From the IMG/VR virus record IMGVR_UViG_3300031697_000459, positions 1 to 40,370 of that record: a stretch of DNA of 40,370 bases, one strand, 5' to 3'. Below the pieces are notes generated by a model. The model was not told the DNA's origin. It worked only from the letters and a program-made list of their open reading frames with translations, and searched no databases. Origin of the DNA: a virus. This document shows, one piece after another, positions 21,127-29,718 of this stretch (positions are counted from its first letter, which is position 1; the number at the start of each line of letters is the position of its first letter). The position numbers and the translations under genes were made by a program.

Positions 21127-21712
21127 TCAACAAATTGAAAAACTCCTGCAGGCTGCCGGTATGTACCGTGGCGATTGGGCACGACATGCCACAGTTGCCA
21201 AGCGGGAAAGTACAGAAAAATCAGAATCAGGCTACCTCTGGACCCTTTCCTCAGAAAAGCCGGTTGTGGTTTTCGACTGGGATCGTTGGGATTTCGTCGA
21301 AGAGGTTCTGCTTATGGATGGAATGATGGTTCCCCCAGTGGGTCAGGTTCCTCTGCTCGATTCCCATAATCGCAATTCCGTTGATGATGTCCTGGGGCAT
21401 GTTCGTGATTTTACCGAAGCCATAGCAGGCCAATATCCTGCCCGGGATGGCAAAGTCTTTTTTGCAGCAGACGACAAATCACAACGAACTGAACAGAAGG
21501 TCATCGACCGTCATCTCTTGGATGGCTCGGTCGGTTATCACGTAGATAAAGCTGTCTGGATAGAAGAGGGAACAGAGGTTGCCGTAAATGGCCGCATTTT
21601 TCAGGGGCCGCTCAAGGTTTCCTATCTCTGGTCCTTAAAAGAGTTTTCAGTCACACCCGTTGGTGCAGATGTGCTGGCCAAGGTGCGAACTCTCTGTGGC
21701 GTTGGTCGCTGA
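21116..21712 (+). CDS. prohead protease, HK97/U35-like
   Basis: 198 residues, ATG 21116 overlapping the portal end. The catalytic triad of HK97-type proteases can be placed: His84 (VPLLDSHNRNSVDDVLGHV), Ser138 (HLLDGSVGYHVDKAVWI) and Glu176 (SLKEFSVTPVGADVLAKV, the usual EFSV/EiS motif before the C-terminal PVGAD). It cleaves scaffold and capsid N-termini during head maturation. The capsid gene follows. A conserved hairpin lies in the 73-base gap before it. Confidence 0.87.
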   Translation: MKSNQQIEKLLQAAGMYRGDWARHATVAKRESTEKSESGYLWTLSSEKPVVVFDWDRWDFVEEVLLMDGMMVPPVGQVPLLDSHNRNSVDDVLGHVRDFTEAIAGQYPARDGKVFFAADDKSQRTEQKVIDRHLLDGSVGYHVDKAVWIEEGTEVAVNGRIFQGPLKVSYLWSLKEFSVTPVGADVLAKVRTLCGVGR

Positions 21713-21734
21713 GAATAAAATATAGGGTTTCGAG

Positions 21735-21757
21735 GGGACAGGATTAAATCCAGTCCC
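21735..21757 (+). other. hairpin between protease and capsid genes
   Basis: GGGAC-A-GGAT-TAA-ATCC-A-GTCCC: nine base pairs with one A-A mismatch, three-base loop, no T-run after it. Possible mRNA-stability or translation-tuning element before the capsid ribosome site. Confidence 0.5.
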
Positions 21758-21785
21758 GCTCCTGACAAATATTTCCAAGGAGGAA

Positions 21786-23330
21786 ATGATGAACGAAAAA
21801 TTACGAAAGTTTCTTGAGGCCAACGGGCTCCGCACAGATGCTACCATGGAAGAAGCATGGGCACGTTATGAAGAGTTGCTGGCCGATGGTATTGAAGTTC
21901 CTGGCGTTGATCCTGGTCAGCGATCTGCCTCTGCAGGTTCTCCTGGCGGTGCAGATAATGACGATGGCGATGATGTTTCAAATCGCGCTGCAGCTGAACC
22001 TCCAGCTCCTGTTTCTGTGCCTGATGTGCAGGCGCAGATTGATCGTGCACTTGTTGCGGATGCAGGTCGTCGTTCTGAAATCGAAGGCCGTTTACAGACT
22101 GCATGTCTGATGGATGAAGATCATGGCGATTTTGCCCGCAATATGCTGAACGATCCATCTTTTACCGTGGAACGTGCATCGGTTGAAATTTTTAAACGGA
22201 TGAAAGAACGTGCTGTCCCCCTTGGCACAGGCGCTTATGGCGCTACTTCAGTTGGTGTCGAAGGTCGTGAAAAGCTCCGTTCTGCTGTAACCGATGGTTT
22301 GGCGCTCCGTTCCGGTATCCGGGTGGAAAATCCTGCAGAAGGTTCCCGAGATTTTCGTGGTCGTTCTCTTGTGGGTATTGCCCGTGAATGCATGGAAATT
22401 GCCGGACAGTCCGTCCGCGGTATGTCCCGCACTCAGCTTGTTGGCCGTGCTCTTGCAGCCGGATCAACCTCTGATTTTCCAATTATTCTTGCAGGGCTGG
22501 TAAGCAGCCATCTTATGCAGGCGTATAACGAATGGCCAGCAACGTTCCGGCCTTTTGTTTCCGTTGGCAGTGCCAATGATTTCAAGGCGCTCCATGCCAT
22601 GAAGATGTCAGAGGCTCCTGATCTTATGGATCTGAACGAGAACGGTGAATATAAATCGGCAAACTTCTCAGAGTCTGGAGAAAATTACCGTGTAATCACC
22701 AAGGGCCGTGTGGTGGCATTGACCCGTCAGATGATCATTAATGATGATCTTCGGGCTTTCACCCGCATCCCAACTCTTTTCGGTTCTGCAGCTCGTCGAA
22801 TGGAAGCAGATGCGGTGTATAGCCTGATCACAGCAAATGCCGCGATGTCAGATGGCACGACTCTGTTCCATGCGGACCATAAAAACCTTGCAGGTGCTGC
22901 AGCGGCGCTTTCTTCAACCAGCCTCGGTGCAGCACGTGCTGCAATGCGCAAGCAGGTTGGAATGGCTGATGCATCCATCGATGTAACTCCTGCATTCCTG
23001 CTTACAACCGTTGATGCAGAACTTGATGCAGAGATCCTGCTCCGTTCAGCTGCGCTTCCTGACGATAACAAGTCTGCAGGCGTCTACAACCCATGGGCCG
23101 GTAAGCTTACTCCAGTCGCTGATCCGCATCTCACCGGTACTGCCTGGTATCTTCTCGCTCATCCCAACCAGTTCCCAACCCTTGAGGTTGCATACCTGGA
23201 AGGTGAAGAGCAGCCATACATCGATGAGGAGCTTGATTTTGATTCTGATGCCCTCAAGATCAAAGTTCGTCACGACTTTGGTGCAGGTGTTGTTGATCAT
23301 ATCGGTGCGTATAAAAACGCCGGTGCATAA
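21786..23330 (+). CDS. major capsid protein with N-terminal scaffold-like region
   Basis: 514 residues (ATG 21786 or 21789; AAGGAGG upstream). Residues 1-160 are acidic and low-complexity (SAGSPGGADNDDGDDVSNRA, then QIDRALVADAGRRSEIEGRL), typical of a scaffold (delta) domain removed by the protease. Residues 190-514 have the capsid fold with Mu gpT-like motifs: TKGRVVALTRQMIINDDLRA, ADAVYSLITANAAMSDGTTL, FHADHKNLAGAAAALS. HK97-fold capsid, assembled as hexamers and pentamers. Good ribosome site and high codon quality agree with the most expressed gene. Confidence 0.9.
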   Translation: MMNEKLRKFLEANGLRTDATMEEAWARYEELLADGIEVPGVDPGQRSASAGSPGGADNDDGDDVSNRAAAEPPAPVSVPDVQAQIDRALVADAGRRSEIEGRLQTACLMDEDHGDFARNMLNDPSFTVERASVEIFKRMKERAVPLGTGAYGATSVGVEGREKLRSAVTDGLALRSGIRVENPAEGSRDFRGRSLVGIARECMEIAGQSVRGMSRTQLVGRALAAGSTSDFPIILAGLVSSHLMQAYNEWPATFRPFVSVGSANDFKALHAMKMSEAPDLMDLNENGEYKSANFSESGENYRVITKGRVVALTRQMIINDDLRAFTRIPTLFGSAARRMEADAVYSLITANAAMSDGTTLFHADHKNLAGAAAALSSTSLGAARAAMRKQVGMADASIDVTPAFLLTTVDAELDAEILLRSAALPDDNKSAGVYNPWAGKLTPVADPHLTGTAWYLLAHPNQFPTLEVAYLEGEEQPYIDEELDFDSDALKIKVRHDFGAGVVDHIGAYKNAGA

Positions 23331-23351
23331 TCACTGATCGCATTTGCTGAC

Positions 23352-23373
23352 GGGGCCTGAATGTTTGGGCCCC
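23352..23373 (+). other. GC-rich hairpin after capsid gene
   Basis: GGGGCC (23352-23357) pairs with GGCCCC (23368-23373), loop ten bases. It is followed by TCTTCTC rather than a T-run, so it is a weak terminator at best; possibly an attenuator or mRNA 3' stabiliser behind the capsid message. Confidence 0.5.
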
Positions 23374-23405
23374 TCTTCTCAAACCAATTTTAAGGAGTTT
23401 TTCTC

Positions 23406-23735
23406 ATGGCCACAAATCACGTACAAAAAGGGGCGGTAATGTCCTGGACCAACGGTACCGGATCGGATGTTGTCTCCGGTGAAGTAGTAGCATTCGCAGA
23501 TATGATTGGTGTTGCAGCCGGTGATATCGCAGACGGTGAAACAGGTGAACTTTTGATTGAAGAGGTTTTCACCCTCACCAAGGAAGCCCCGCTTGTTATT
23601 GACCAGGGCGATCTTGTTTATTTTGACGACACCCTAAAAGAGATCGATAAGACCAATACCAATGTTATGGCTGGTAAGGCTTTTGCGGCTGCTGGCAGTG
23701 CGGACACTACTGTTCAGGTTAAGCTGGGCGCATAA
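23406..23735 (+). CDS. DUF2190-type capsid cement/decoration protein
   Basis: 109 residues, ATG 23406 (AAGGAG upstream). The pattern NHVQKGAVMSWTNGTGSDVV, GEVVAFADMIGVAAGDIADG, GELLIEEVFTLTKE and FDDTLKEIDKT is that of DUF2190 proteins, beta-rich capsid decoration proteins found directly after capsid genes in Mu- and lambda-like phages. It stabilises the expanded head surface. Nothing odd seen. Confidence 0.85.
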   Translation: MATNHVQKGAVMSWTNGTGSDVVSGEVVAFADMIGVAAGDIADGETGELLIEEVFTLTKEAPLVIDQGDLVYFDDTLKEIDKTNTNVMAGKAFAAAGSADTTVQVKLGA

Positions 23736-23738
23736 TAG

Positions 23739-24044
23739 ATGGCTGACCTCCGCGATCATATGGCCGATGATTTGGCCACAGCTCTTGCAGATAAGGATGG
23801 GGCTGCTGTTGATATTTATCTGGATGGTGTGGGGCTTAGGGCTTTTGTCGAAGATGTCGAGTTTCAGGATAATGCCTTTGAGGGCGTTGTCCTGGCTCGT
23901 AAGCGGCTCACCCTGCTGTATGGCTCCATTGACGATCTGGTTCCGACTCAGGAGGTTGATTATAACGGGATCCGTTTCACCGTTGATTCGTTCCTTGCGC
24001 CCTTTCCGGCGCTGGAAATTATTCTGACAAGGTTTGGATCATGA
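23739..24044 (+). CDS. head-tail joining protein
   Basis: 101 residues. Beta-rich sequence (VDIYLDGVGLRAFVEDVEFQ, KRLTLLYGSIDDLVPTQEVD, GIRFTVDSFLAPFPALEII) resembles the head-tail joining family of lambda-like phages (FII-like). It follows the cement protein and overlaps the gpZ-like gene by four bases. Assignment rests on length, strand pattern and gene order. Confidence 0.6.
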   Translation: MADLRDHMADDLATALADKDGAAVDIYLDGVGLRAFVEDVEFQDNAFEGVVLARKRLTLLYGSIDDLVPTQEVDYNGIRFTVDSFLAPFPALEIILTRFGS

Positions 24045-24652
24045 TTGAGCTATGGGCAGACAAAGAAGATATTGCAGAGCTGCTGCATGATTTAAAGGTT
24101 TTACCCAAAGGTCTTGAGAAAGCTGGCGCCAGGGCAATTAATAAAACGCTGGTTTCCACTCGTGCTTTTATGGTCACGGCAGTTCGTGAGGATTACGCGA
24201 TCAAGGCCAAAGATGTACGGAGTGATCTGGTGATTAAGCGTGCCAACTGGGGGAATCTCCATGGCACTATTAATGGTTCAGGATCTCCAGGTATCCCGCT
24301 GATCTCTTTTGCCAGAACAAAAGTAATACCTTCAACCAGGCGGCTTAAATCAGGTGCTTATCGTCCCTTAACGGGTATCCCGGTAATGGTACGAAAGTCA
24401 CGGGGAAAACAGGCTGCAACGGGAGTGTTTCTGCAACGTATGCATTCCGGGCATACCGGGGCATTTAAGCGCACCGGAGTTAAATATTCAACAGGTAAGG
24501 AACAGATAGTGGAGGCCTTTGGCCCATCCCCCATAAAAATCCTGTCATCTGATCGCTACGACGAAAAAATTGAAGATTTCGCAGACGAAACCCTGCAGAA
24601 AAACTTCAAACATGAAGCGGATTTTCTCCTCAAAAAAATGGGTTTACGATGA
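24041..24652 (+). CDS. minor tail protein Z-like (tail completion)
   Basis: 203 residues, ATG 24041 overlapping the previous stop (ATGA). Pattern LKVLPKGLEKAGARAINKTL followed by basic IKAKDVRSDLVIKRANWGNL and PVMVRKSRGKQAATGVFLQR matches lambda gpZ/tail-completion proteins, which cap the tail before it joins the head. Highly basic, as usual in the family. It overlaps the next gene by four bases. Confidence 0.75.
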   Translation: MIELWADKEDIAELLHDLKVLPKGLEKAGARAINKTLVSTRAFMVTAVREDYAIKAKDVRSDLVIKRANWGNLHGTINGSGSPGIPLISFARTKVIPSTRRLKSGAYRPLTGIPVMVRKSRGKQAATGVFLQRMHSGHTGAFKRTGVKYSTGKEQIVEAFGPSPIKILSSDRYDEKIEDFADETLQKNFKHEADFLLKKMGLR

Positions 24653-25101
24653 TTGCACTGCTGCAACAGCTAAAAGAAGAAATTGAAATCCTGCTGGACG
24701 GGGAACTATACGACGATCCGGCAAATGAAGGCAGCACCACAGACGTACAGGTGGAGATCGGTTCCATTGCCCCAAAACGATCAGGGCAGCAGAACGAAAA
24801 CGATTTCCCTTTTGTTATTATCCGTCCCATGACTGGTGGTGGTGGCGACAGAAAATCAGATTTAACAGTACGGCTGCTGCTCGGTGTGTTTACAGCTGGT
24901 GATATTGTTTCCGGCATTACGGCCATTGACAAGCTGGCGGCAAGCCTGCTGCAGCTGCGCTCGAAAAGAATGTGGAATGATTTTACCATGCAGCAGCATA
25001 TCGACTGGCGGTATGGGGATAAGGACGGGCGCCATACCAATCATTATTACGAGGCAGAAATAAATCTCGGATTCAACCGGGCAAAAACACGAACGTGCTA
25101 G
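24649..25101 (+). CDS. tail terminator candidate
   Basis: 150 residues. Starts at ATG 24649 within the previous stop. Sequence: helical N-terminus (LLQQLKEEIEILLDGELYDD), a central strand region (DFPFVIIRPMTGGGGDRKSD, VRLLLGVFTAGDIVSGITAI) and a C-terminal strand (YYEAEINLGFNRA). Gene position, between gpZ-like and tube genes, is that of the tail terminator (lambda gpU-like). No single diagnostic motif, so the call is positional. Confidence 0.5.
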   Translation: MIALLQQLKEEIEILLDGELYDDPANEGSTTDVQVEIGSIAPKRSGQQNENDFPFVIIRPMTGGGGDRKSDLTVRLLLGVFTAGDIVSGITAIDKLAASLLQLRSKRMWNDFTMQQHIDWRYGDKDGRHTNHYYEAEINLGFNRAKTRTC

Positions 25102-25110
25102 GAGCAAATA

Positions 25111-25884
25111 ATGTCACTAATGCAACGCAAATTCTCCGGCTGTATCCGGGGCTATAAAGTAAACGATGCCGGTCTAAAGATCGGTGAAATATTCAGCTTT
25201 GGCGATATTGCCACCCTGAATCTTGATATTCAAAAATCACTCATCAAAGCAATTTCCAATCAGTGCGGTACAGCAGGGCAAACACTGAAATCACGAGCTA
25301 GGCCTGCTGTTGCCTCCGGTTCGATGGCCTGTAATGAGTGGCAGCCAGATGTTGTGGTTGAGGCGCTTGGTGCAACTGTATCAGCGCAAACAATCACCGC
25401 TGCAACGCTTACTGAGGAGTCGGTAACCATGGTTGGATTCGGCTATTGGAAAGAGATCGGTGAAAAACGCCTTTCCAGTACCGTGGTCAAAGATGCGGCT
25501 GCTGGCAATGAGCTTGTTGCCGGGGTGGATTACATCATTGATGAGTTTATGGGGCTGATCAAGCCGGTTGAAGGTAGCAGTTTTTTTCTGCTTGGCACGG
25601 AAGAGGCTTTTGTGACCTCAACTGCTGCTGAGGATACCACTCCCGTGTACACCATCGGAGCTGGAACTGCAGGAACTTACGCCCTCACAGGACATCTTGA
25701 AGATGCCTGGTCAAACAAAGAAGGTGAGTTCTTCCTGCGTAAATGCCGTCTGGTGCTCACCTCTTCCGTCCCTGTAGTGGCCGGAATAGATGATGAACTG
25801 TCTCCTCTTGAGTTTGAGGTAGCGCCTGAGATCGTCGAAGGGCAGTCCGGTTTCGGTACCTTTGCCGGTGAGGTACTTGGATAA
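25111..25884 (+). CDS. major tail tube protein
   Basis: 257 residues, ATG 25111. Beta-rich with tube-protein character (FSFGDIATLNLDIQKSLIKA, TESVTMVGFGYWKEIGEKR-type strand, GEFFLRKCRLVLTSSVPVVA). The region GVDYIIDEFMGLIKPVEGSS resembles the Ig-like/beta insertion common in siphophage tubes. It directly precedes the frameshifted chaperone, the standard order tube, G/GT, tape measure. It polymerises as hexamer rings around the tape measure protein. Confidence 0.72.
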   Translation: MSLMQRKFSGCIRGYKVNDAGLKIGEIFSFGDIATLNLDIQKSLIKAISNQCGTAGQTLKSRARPAVASGSMACNEWQPDVVVEALGATVSAQTITAATLTEESVTMVGFGYWKEIGEKRLSSTVVKDAAAGNELVAGVDYIIDEFMGLIKPVEGSSFFLLGTEEAFVTSTAAEDTTPVYTIGAGTAGTYALTGHLEDAWSNKEGEFFLRKCRLVLTSSVPVVAGIDDELSPLEFEVAPEIVEGQSGFGTFAGEVLG

Positions 25885-26201
25885 TGGTAAGCCATAAGCT
25901 AGCAAACAGAGATATCACGGTGCGGAAATTCACCATGAAGGATGTGCATAATTACCTCGAGGGAATGGAAAAAGACAACGCTGCTGGGGGTCGCCCCCAT
26001 GTGATGGATATCCTTTTTAACGACGATGTTACAGCTCGTGCAGTCTCTATGGCCACCGGGCTTTCCATGGAAGAGCTTGCCGGAAACTATACACACGATG
26101 AGATGCGCGCTCTCATCGATAAGGTGAGGGCTGAAAACCCTTTCTTTGTCGGGATGATGGAGCGCATCGTCAAAATAAAAGAAAAAAATCCCGAACAGTA
26201 A
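25884..26201 (+). CDS. tail assembly chaperone G
   Basis: 105 residues, start overlapping the tube stop (TAATG). Pattern ITVRKFTMKDVHNYLEGMEK, DILFNDDVTARAVSMATGLS and LIDKVRAENPFFVGMMERIV fits gpG-type chaperones that coat the tape measure before tube assembly. It ends just after a slippery A-run that allows production of the longer GT form. Confidence 0.75.
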   Translation: MVSHKLANRDITVRKFTMKDVHNYLEGMEKDNAAGGRPHVMDILFNDDVTARAVSMATGLSMEELAGNYTHDEMRALIDKVRAENPFFVGMMERIVKIKEKNPEQ

Positions 26202-26326
26202 CAATCGCTGCAGATATTGTTGCAGCAGTAAATGCGCTGATCAGTGCTGGGCACCTTGATGCCTGGCACTACACCTATCCTATTTTTGAGCAAACAATCA
26301 CATGGCTGTCAAAAAAACAAAAATAG
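25884..26326 (+). CDS. tail assembly chaperone GT, programmed -1 frameshift
   Basis: A -1 slip at A-AAA-AAT (26183-26189) moves ribosomes into a frame that continues to TAG 26324-26326 and adds 45 codons (TVTIAADIVAAVNALISAGH, WHYTYPIFEQTITWLSKKQK). The fusion would be 147 residues. This is the lambda G/GT layout, where the T part binds the tape measure. The GT end overlaps the tape measure start by 25 bases. Slip heptamer, downstream frame and position agree; efficiency unknown. Confidence 0.8.
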
Positions 26327-28263
26327 AATATCAACTCTCTCTGGATAGCGATGGTTTTAGCAAAAAGCTCTCCGTTGCCGGAAAGAAGATATCCTACACA
26401 GCCAAGCAGATTAATAGAGACTTTGCCCCGGTAACAGGGGTTTTCAAAAAACTTGCCACAAATATCACCTACGCCGGAACAGCTGCAGGAGTGGCTGCCA
26501 CAGTAGGTGGCTTCTATGCCCTGCAAACAGTCCTCAGATCATCAGTAACAGATGCCCTGGCCCTTGATCGTGCCATGTATAATATGGGTGCCAGTCTGGA
26601 TGCTGCCAACCGCCAGTTTGACGTTGGTTCGGTGAGCTCCTGGGAAACAACCCTTAAAAGCCTGCGAACCGAATTAAAGATTTTCTCCGAAACAGATCTC
26701 CGTAACGCCTCAGCCAGAACCATAGATATGACCAAGCGCCTGGGTCTTTCAGAAGAGCAGATGCGCAAAGTTATGGTAACTGCTGCTGATCTTGGTGCGG
26801 GAAAATTCGCTCTCGTTGATTCCGTCGAGCGCATTACTGCCGCCCTTCGTGGTGAAGCGGAAGCATCGGAAGCACTTGGCCTGACTCTGAACGAAGATTA
26901 CGTCAAGGGCTGGTACAAGGCAAATGATGCCACCGGTAAAGCGTGGAAGAGTCTCACCGATGTTGAAAAGGCACAGGTTCGTTTCAATATATTGCTTGAA
27001 CAGGCCGGCCCCTCTGCAGGTCGTGCTGCAGGATCATATGACACTATGTCCGGAGTGATATCAGCTGTTAAGGCATCCTATAATGAACTCTACACCTCGC
27101 TTGGCGGTATTATCACAAAGAACGCTTTTTTTGTTGAGTCGGTAAAAGTAGTCAATGAACTTCTCCAGGAGTGGAAAGGAAATATTGACGAAAACCGCAA
27201 CGACTGGATGGAGTGGTCAAAGCAGTCTGCCCTTTCTGTAATGGAGTTTACCGCTGATTTTGCTGATGGTATGGACACTGTATATCGGGCGTTGCACAAA
27301 GTTTCCGGCATTCTCAGCCTTTCCTGGGGGGGCACGGTGAAGCTTGGCCAGGGCTTTCAATATCTTTTTGAGCAGTCCAATAGATTTTTTGGAGATGATG
27401 AAAAGGCTGAATACTGGGCGCAGGCGCAGAAAGAATCTGCAGCAATAGTTGAAAACGCAATGGAATCTGCGGCAGCTGCTTTTGACAAATCTGATACAGG
27501 ATTGGAAGCGGCCAAAAAAGCAGCCGAAAGAATCAGGCAGTTAAAAGACGAGCTGGAAAAACTTGACGCAAAGCCACTGGATGAGGTGGCAACTGCTGCC
27601 AAAAAGACAGCCACCGAAATGAAAGAGGTGGATGGTGTCTGGAAAGAGACATATACGAAAATTGCAAAAGCTGGCAACGCCACCACAACTGACCAGGTCG
27701 AGGATCTCGACAAGTTTAAGGACGAAAACGGCAAAACGTGGAGGCAGATCGAAGAGGACGCTGGTAAATCCATTCAGGAAATCTATAACGAGCTGCAAAA
27801 ACTCACAGAAAAAAAGTGGGTAGCGGATGTGAACATCACAAGCTCCGGCGGCGGAGGCGGAGACGGCTACGCAGTAGGCGGAAGAGTAACAGGACCAGGC
27901 GGTATCGATAAGGTTTCTGCCTGGCTGACTAAAGATGAAGTCGTAATCAAAGAACCTTCAGTGCGTGCTGCAGGCTTGCGTGCTGCTCTTGCCTTTAATT
28001 CCGGAAACTGGGGCGTGGTTATTGAAGAACTACAAAAACGATTCTCGAACAGATTTCAGCATGGTGGAGTGGTTGGTTTGCCGAGTATGCCTAATTTTAA
28101 TTTGGGTGGTGTTGTGAGTGCCGGGGCCGGTGGTGGGTCTGTGACTATGCATATCTATGATCATGCTGAAGAAGAACAATTCACTCTCACGGCTCCCACA
28201 AAAAATGACTATGACGCGTTTGAACGTATGCAGCGCAGGAAAAAGAGGTTGTCGAGCACATGA
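26302..28263 (+). CDS. tape measure protein
   Basis: 653 residues, ATG 26302. N-terminal helices with a hydrophobic stretch (YAGTAAGVAATVGGFYALQT), long helical middle with coiled coil (residues about 395-430: AAKKAAERIRQLKDELEKLD), and a Gly-rich C-terminus with the lambda-type end (YAVGGRVTGPGGIDKVSAWL, TKDEVVIKEPSVRAAGLRAA). This protein sets tail length; 653 residues would correspond to a tail of roughly 100 nm by the usual 1.5 Angstrom per residue rule (general knowledge). Confidence 0.9.
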   Translation: MAVKKTKIEYQLSLDSDGFSKKLSVAGKKISYTAKQINRDFAPVTGVFKKLATNITYAGTAAGVAATVGGFYALQTVLRSSVTDALALDRAMYNMGASLDAANRQFDVGSVSSWETTLKSLRTELKIFSETDLRNASARTIDMTKRLGLSEEQMRKVMVTAADLGAGKFALVDSVERITAALRGEAEASEALGLTLNEDYVKGWYKANDATGKAWKSLTDVEKAQVRFNILLEQAGPSAGRAAGSYDTMSGVISAVKASYNELYTSLGGIITKNAFFVESVKVVNELLQEWKGNIDENRNDWMEWSKQSALSVMEFTADFADGMDTVYRALHKVSGILSLSWGGTVKLGQGFQYLFEQSNRFFGDDEKAEYWAQAQKESAAIVENAMESAAAAFDKSDTGLEAAKKAAERIRQLKDELEKLDAKPLDEVATAAKKTATEMKEVDGVWKETYTKIAKAGNATTTDQVEDLDKFKDENGKTWRQIEEDAGKSIQEIYNELQKLTEKKWVADVNITSSGGGGGDGYAVGGRVTGPGGIDKVSAWLTKDEVVIKEPSVRAAGLRAALAFNSGNWGVVIEELQKRFSNRFQHGGVVGLPSMPNFNLGGVVSAGAGGGSVTMHIYDHAEEEQFTLTAPTKNDYDAFERMQRRKKRLSST

Positions 28264-28643
28264 CGGTTTCTCTGGGAAATATAATTCTTGATGATGATCT
28301 GCGTCTCGATGGAGTACGCAACCAGTCAAAACTGGCCATCTCTGTCCGTCCGACTTTTGGGGCACCTGTTGCCCAAAGGTGTGCAAGATCTGGCGGTGAT
28401 ACCCTGACTCTTGTAGCAAGCTCTGATAACGACAGTGTCATGGGGATGTTTACCGGTGCTCAACTCGATCAGATTGTTGGGCTGCGTGATATTGGTGAAC
28501 CGGTGACGCTGGTTCATCATTTGGGAACATTTACAGTGATGATTCCAGCCACCGCTCTGGATGCAGTTGAGTCTTTCGAGGGGCATGTAAATCCTGATGC
28601 AGATGAATGGCACATCGGCTCAATCCCGCTAATAACAGTTTAA
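28260..28643 (+). CDS. tail protein, unknown family
   Basis: 127 residues, start overlapping the tape measure stop. Beta-rich (LGNIILDDDLRLDGVRNQSK, DTLTLVASSDNDSVMGMFTG, VTLVHHLGTFTVMIPATALD). It is the first gene after the tape measure, where distal-tail proteins lie, and length is compatible, but no signature is visible. It ends just before the ribosome site of the next tail gene. Confidence 0.55.
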   Translation: MTVSLGNIILDDDLRLDGVRNQSKLAISVRPTFGAPVAQRCARSGGDTLTLVASSDNDSVMGMFTGAQLDQIVGLRDIGEPVTLVHHLGTFTVMIPATALDAVESFEGHVNPDADEWHIGSIPLITV

Positions 28644-28657
28644 GGAGTAAATAAAGC

Positions 28658-29713
28658 ATGTCTGACCCAATCCAAAACAACGAACTACTATTCTACAAAC
28701 CACGCCTCGTAACCGACGACAACACAAACGGCGGAAGAATATCCGGCAACGAGATCATAACAAACACCCTCCAAAACACATTCGGCCATGCTTTCTCTGC
28801 TGATCGTGAAGCAGGCCTCACCAGTTATCGCTGGGTTTACATGCTGGTAAGCAATGCAAACAAAAAATCCCTAATGGCATCCCTCTTTCGTTTCTTCGAA
28901 CCAACGGCAGGCGATGATTTCTGCTGTTTTTTTGATGGTGATGGCATAGATACCCAGGCCGATATCGTCGGCACTGAACGAAAGTTTTCGGTCGGTACGC
29001 TCAATACTGCTGTAACTGCAGGGGGTAGTACCCTGCTCGTTGATCTACAGGATATCTCGCACGCCAGCGGCAATGATAAAGTTTTAGACGTTGGCGACGA
29101 TGTAATGATCTCCAGCAAAGCAACATTTGACGCAGTCAGCGGCACGATAGAACAGAAGGCAATCGGTTCCATCACATCCATTGTCGATACCCTGGCAACC
29201 GTTGTGCTCTCCACTGCTCTTGCTAATGATTATGCGGCCTGGGATAACGATCTCAGAACCGGAACAAAGATAATGTTCTGCAAGAATTTTGGTGATATCA
29301 CAACATCTTTTGACTCCTGGGTGGAAACATTCTCCACCGATGGTGCCTATGATGAGGCTACATATCAGCCGATCCTTGATAATCAGGGAACCATGGATAT
29401 GGAGATCACCCATTCATTCACCGATGATGCTGGAAATTTCACGGCAACGTCCGACGATCCCGATCTCTCCGACCTCGGATCAGGCAGTACCGGAGTTGAT
29501 TTCTCCCCAATAAACACAATCCTTCCCGGCGGTCATCCTCTCTACACCCTGGAGGCTGCAGGCTGGAGTGGTAGCCCGAAAACAGGAGATACCCTGGTAT
29601 TCAAAATCAAAGGCTCTTATGTAAAAGTTATTGAAAAACGGGTTATCCCACCACTCTGCGGCCCGCTCACTGGAAACAAACTCACACTTGTTGTTGGCGG
29701 CGAATCAGCATAA
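28658..29713 (+). CDS. tail structural protein, unknown
   Basis: 351 residues, ATG 28658. N-terminus YKPRLVTDDNTNGGRISGNE; repeated strand segments (GTLNTAVTAGGSTLLVDLQD, VGDDVMISSKATFDAVSGTI, STALANDYAAWDNDLRTGTK). It could be a tail-tip or baseplate-like protein with a jelly-roll or beta-helix-like middle. No family recognised. It sits between a small tail protein and three Cys-containing tail proteins. Confidence 0.6.
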   Translation: MSDPIQNNELLFYKPRLVTDDNTNGGRISGNEIITNTLQNTFGHAFSADREAGLTSYRWVYMLVSNANKKSLMASLFRFFEPTAGDDFCCFFDGDGIDTQADIVGTERKFSVGTLNTAVTAGGSTLLVDLQDISHASGNDKVLDVGDDVMISSKATFDAVSGTIEQKAIGSITSIVDTLATVVLSTALANDYAAWDNDLRTGTKIMFCKNFGDITTSFDSWVETFSTDGAYDEATYQPILDNQGTMDMEITHSFTDDAGNFTATSDDPDLSDLGSGSTGVDFSPINTILPGGHPLYTLEAAGWSGSPKTGDTLVFKIKGSYVKVIEKRVIPPLCGPLTGNKLTLVVGGESA

Positions 29714-29718
29714 CGGCT

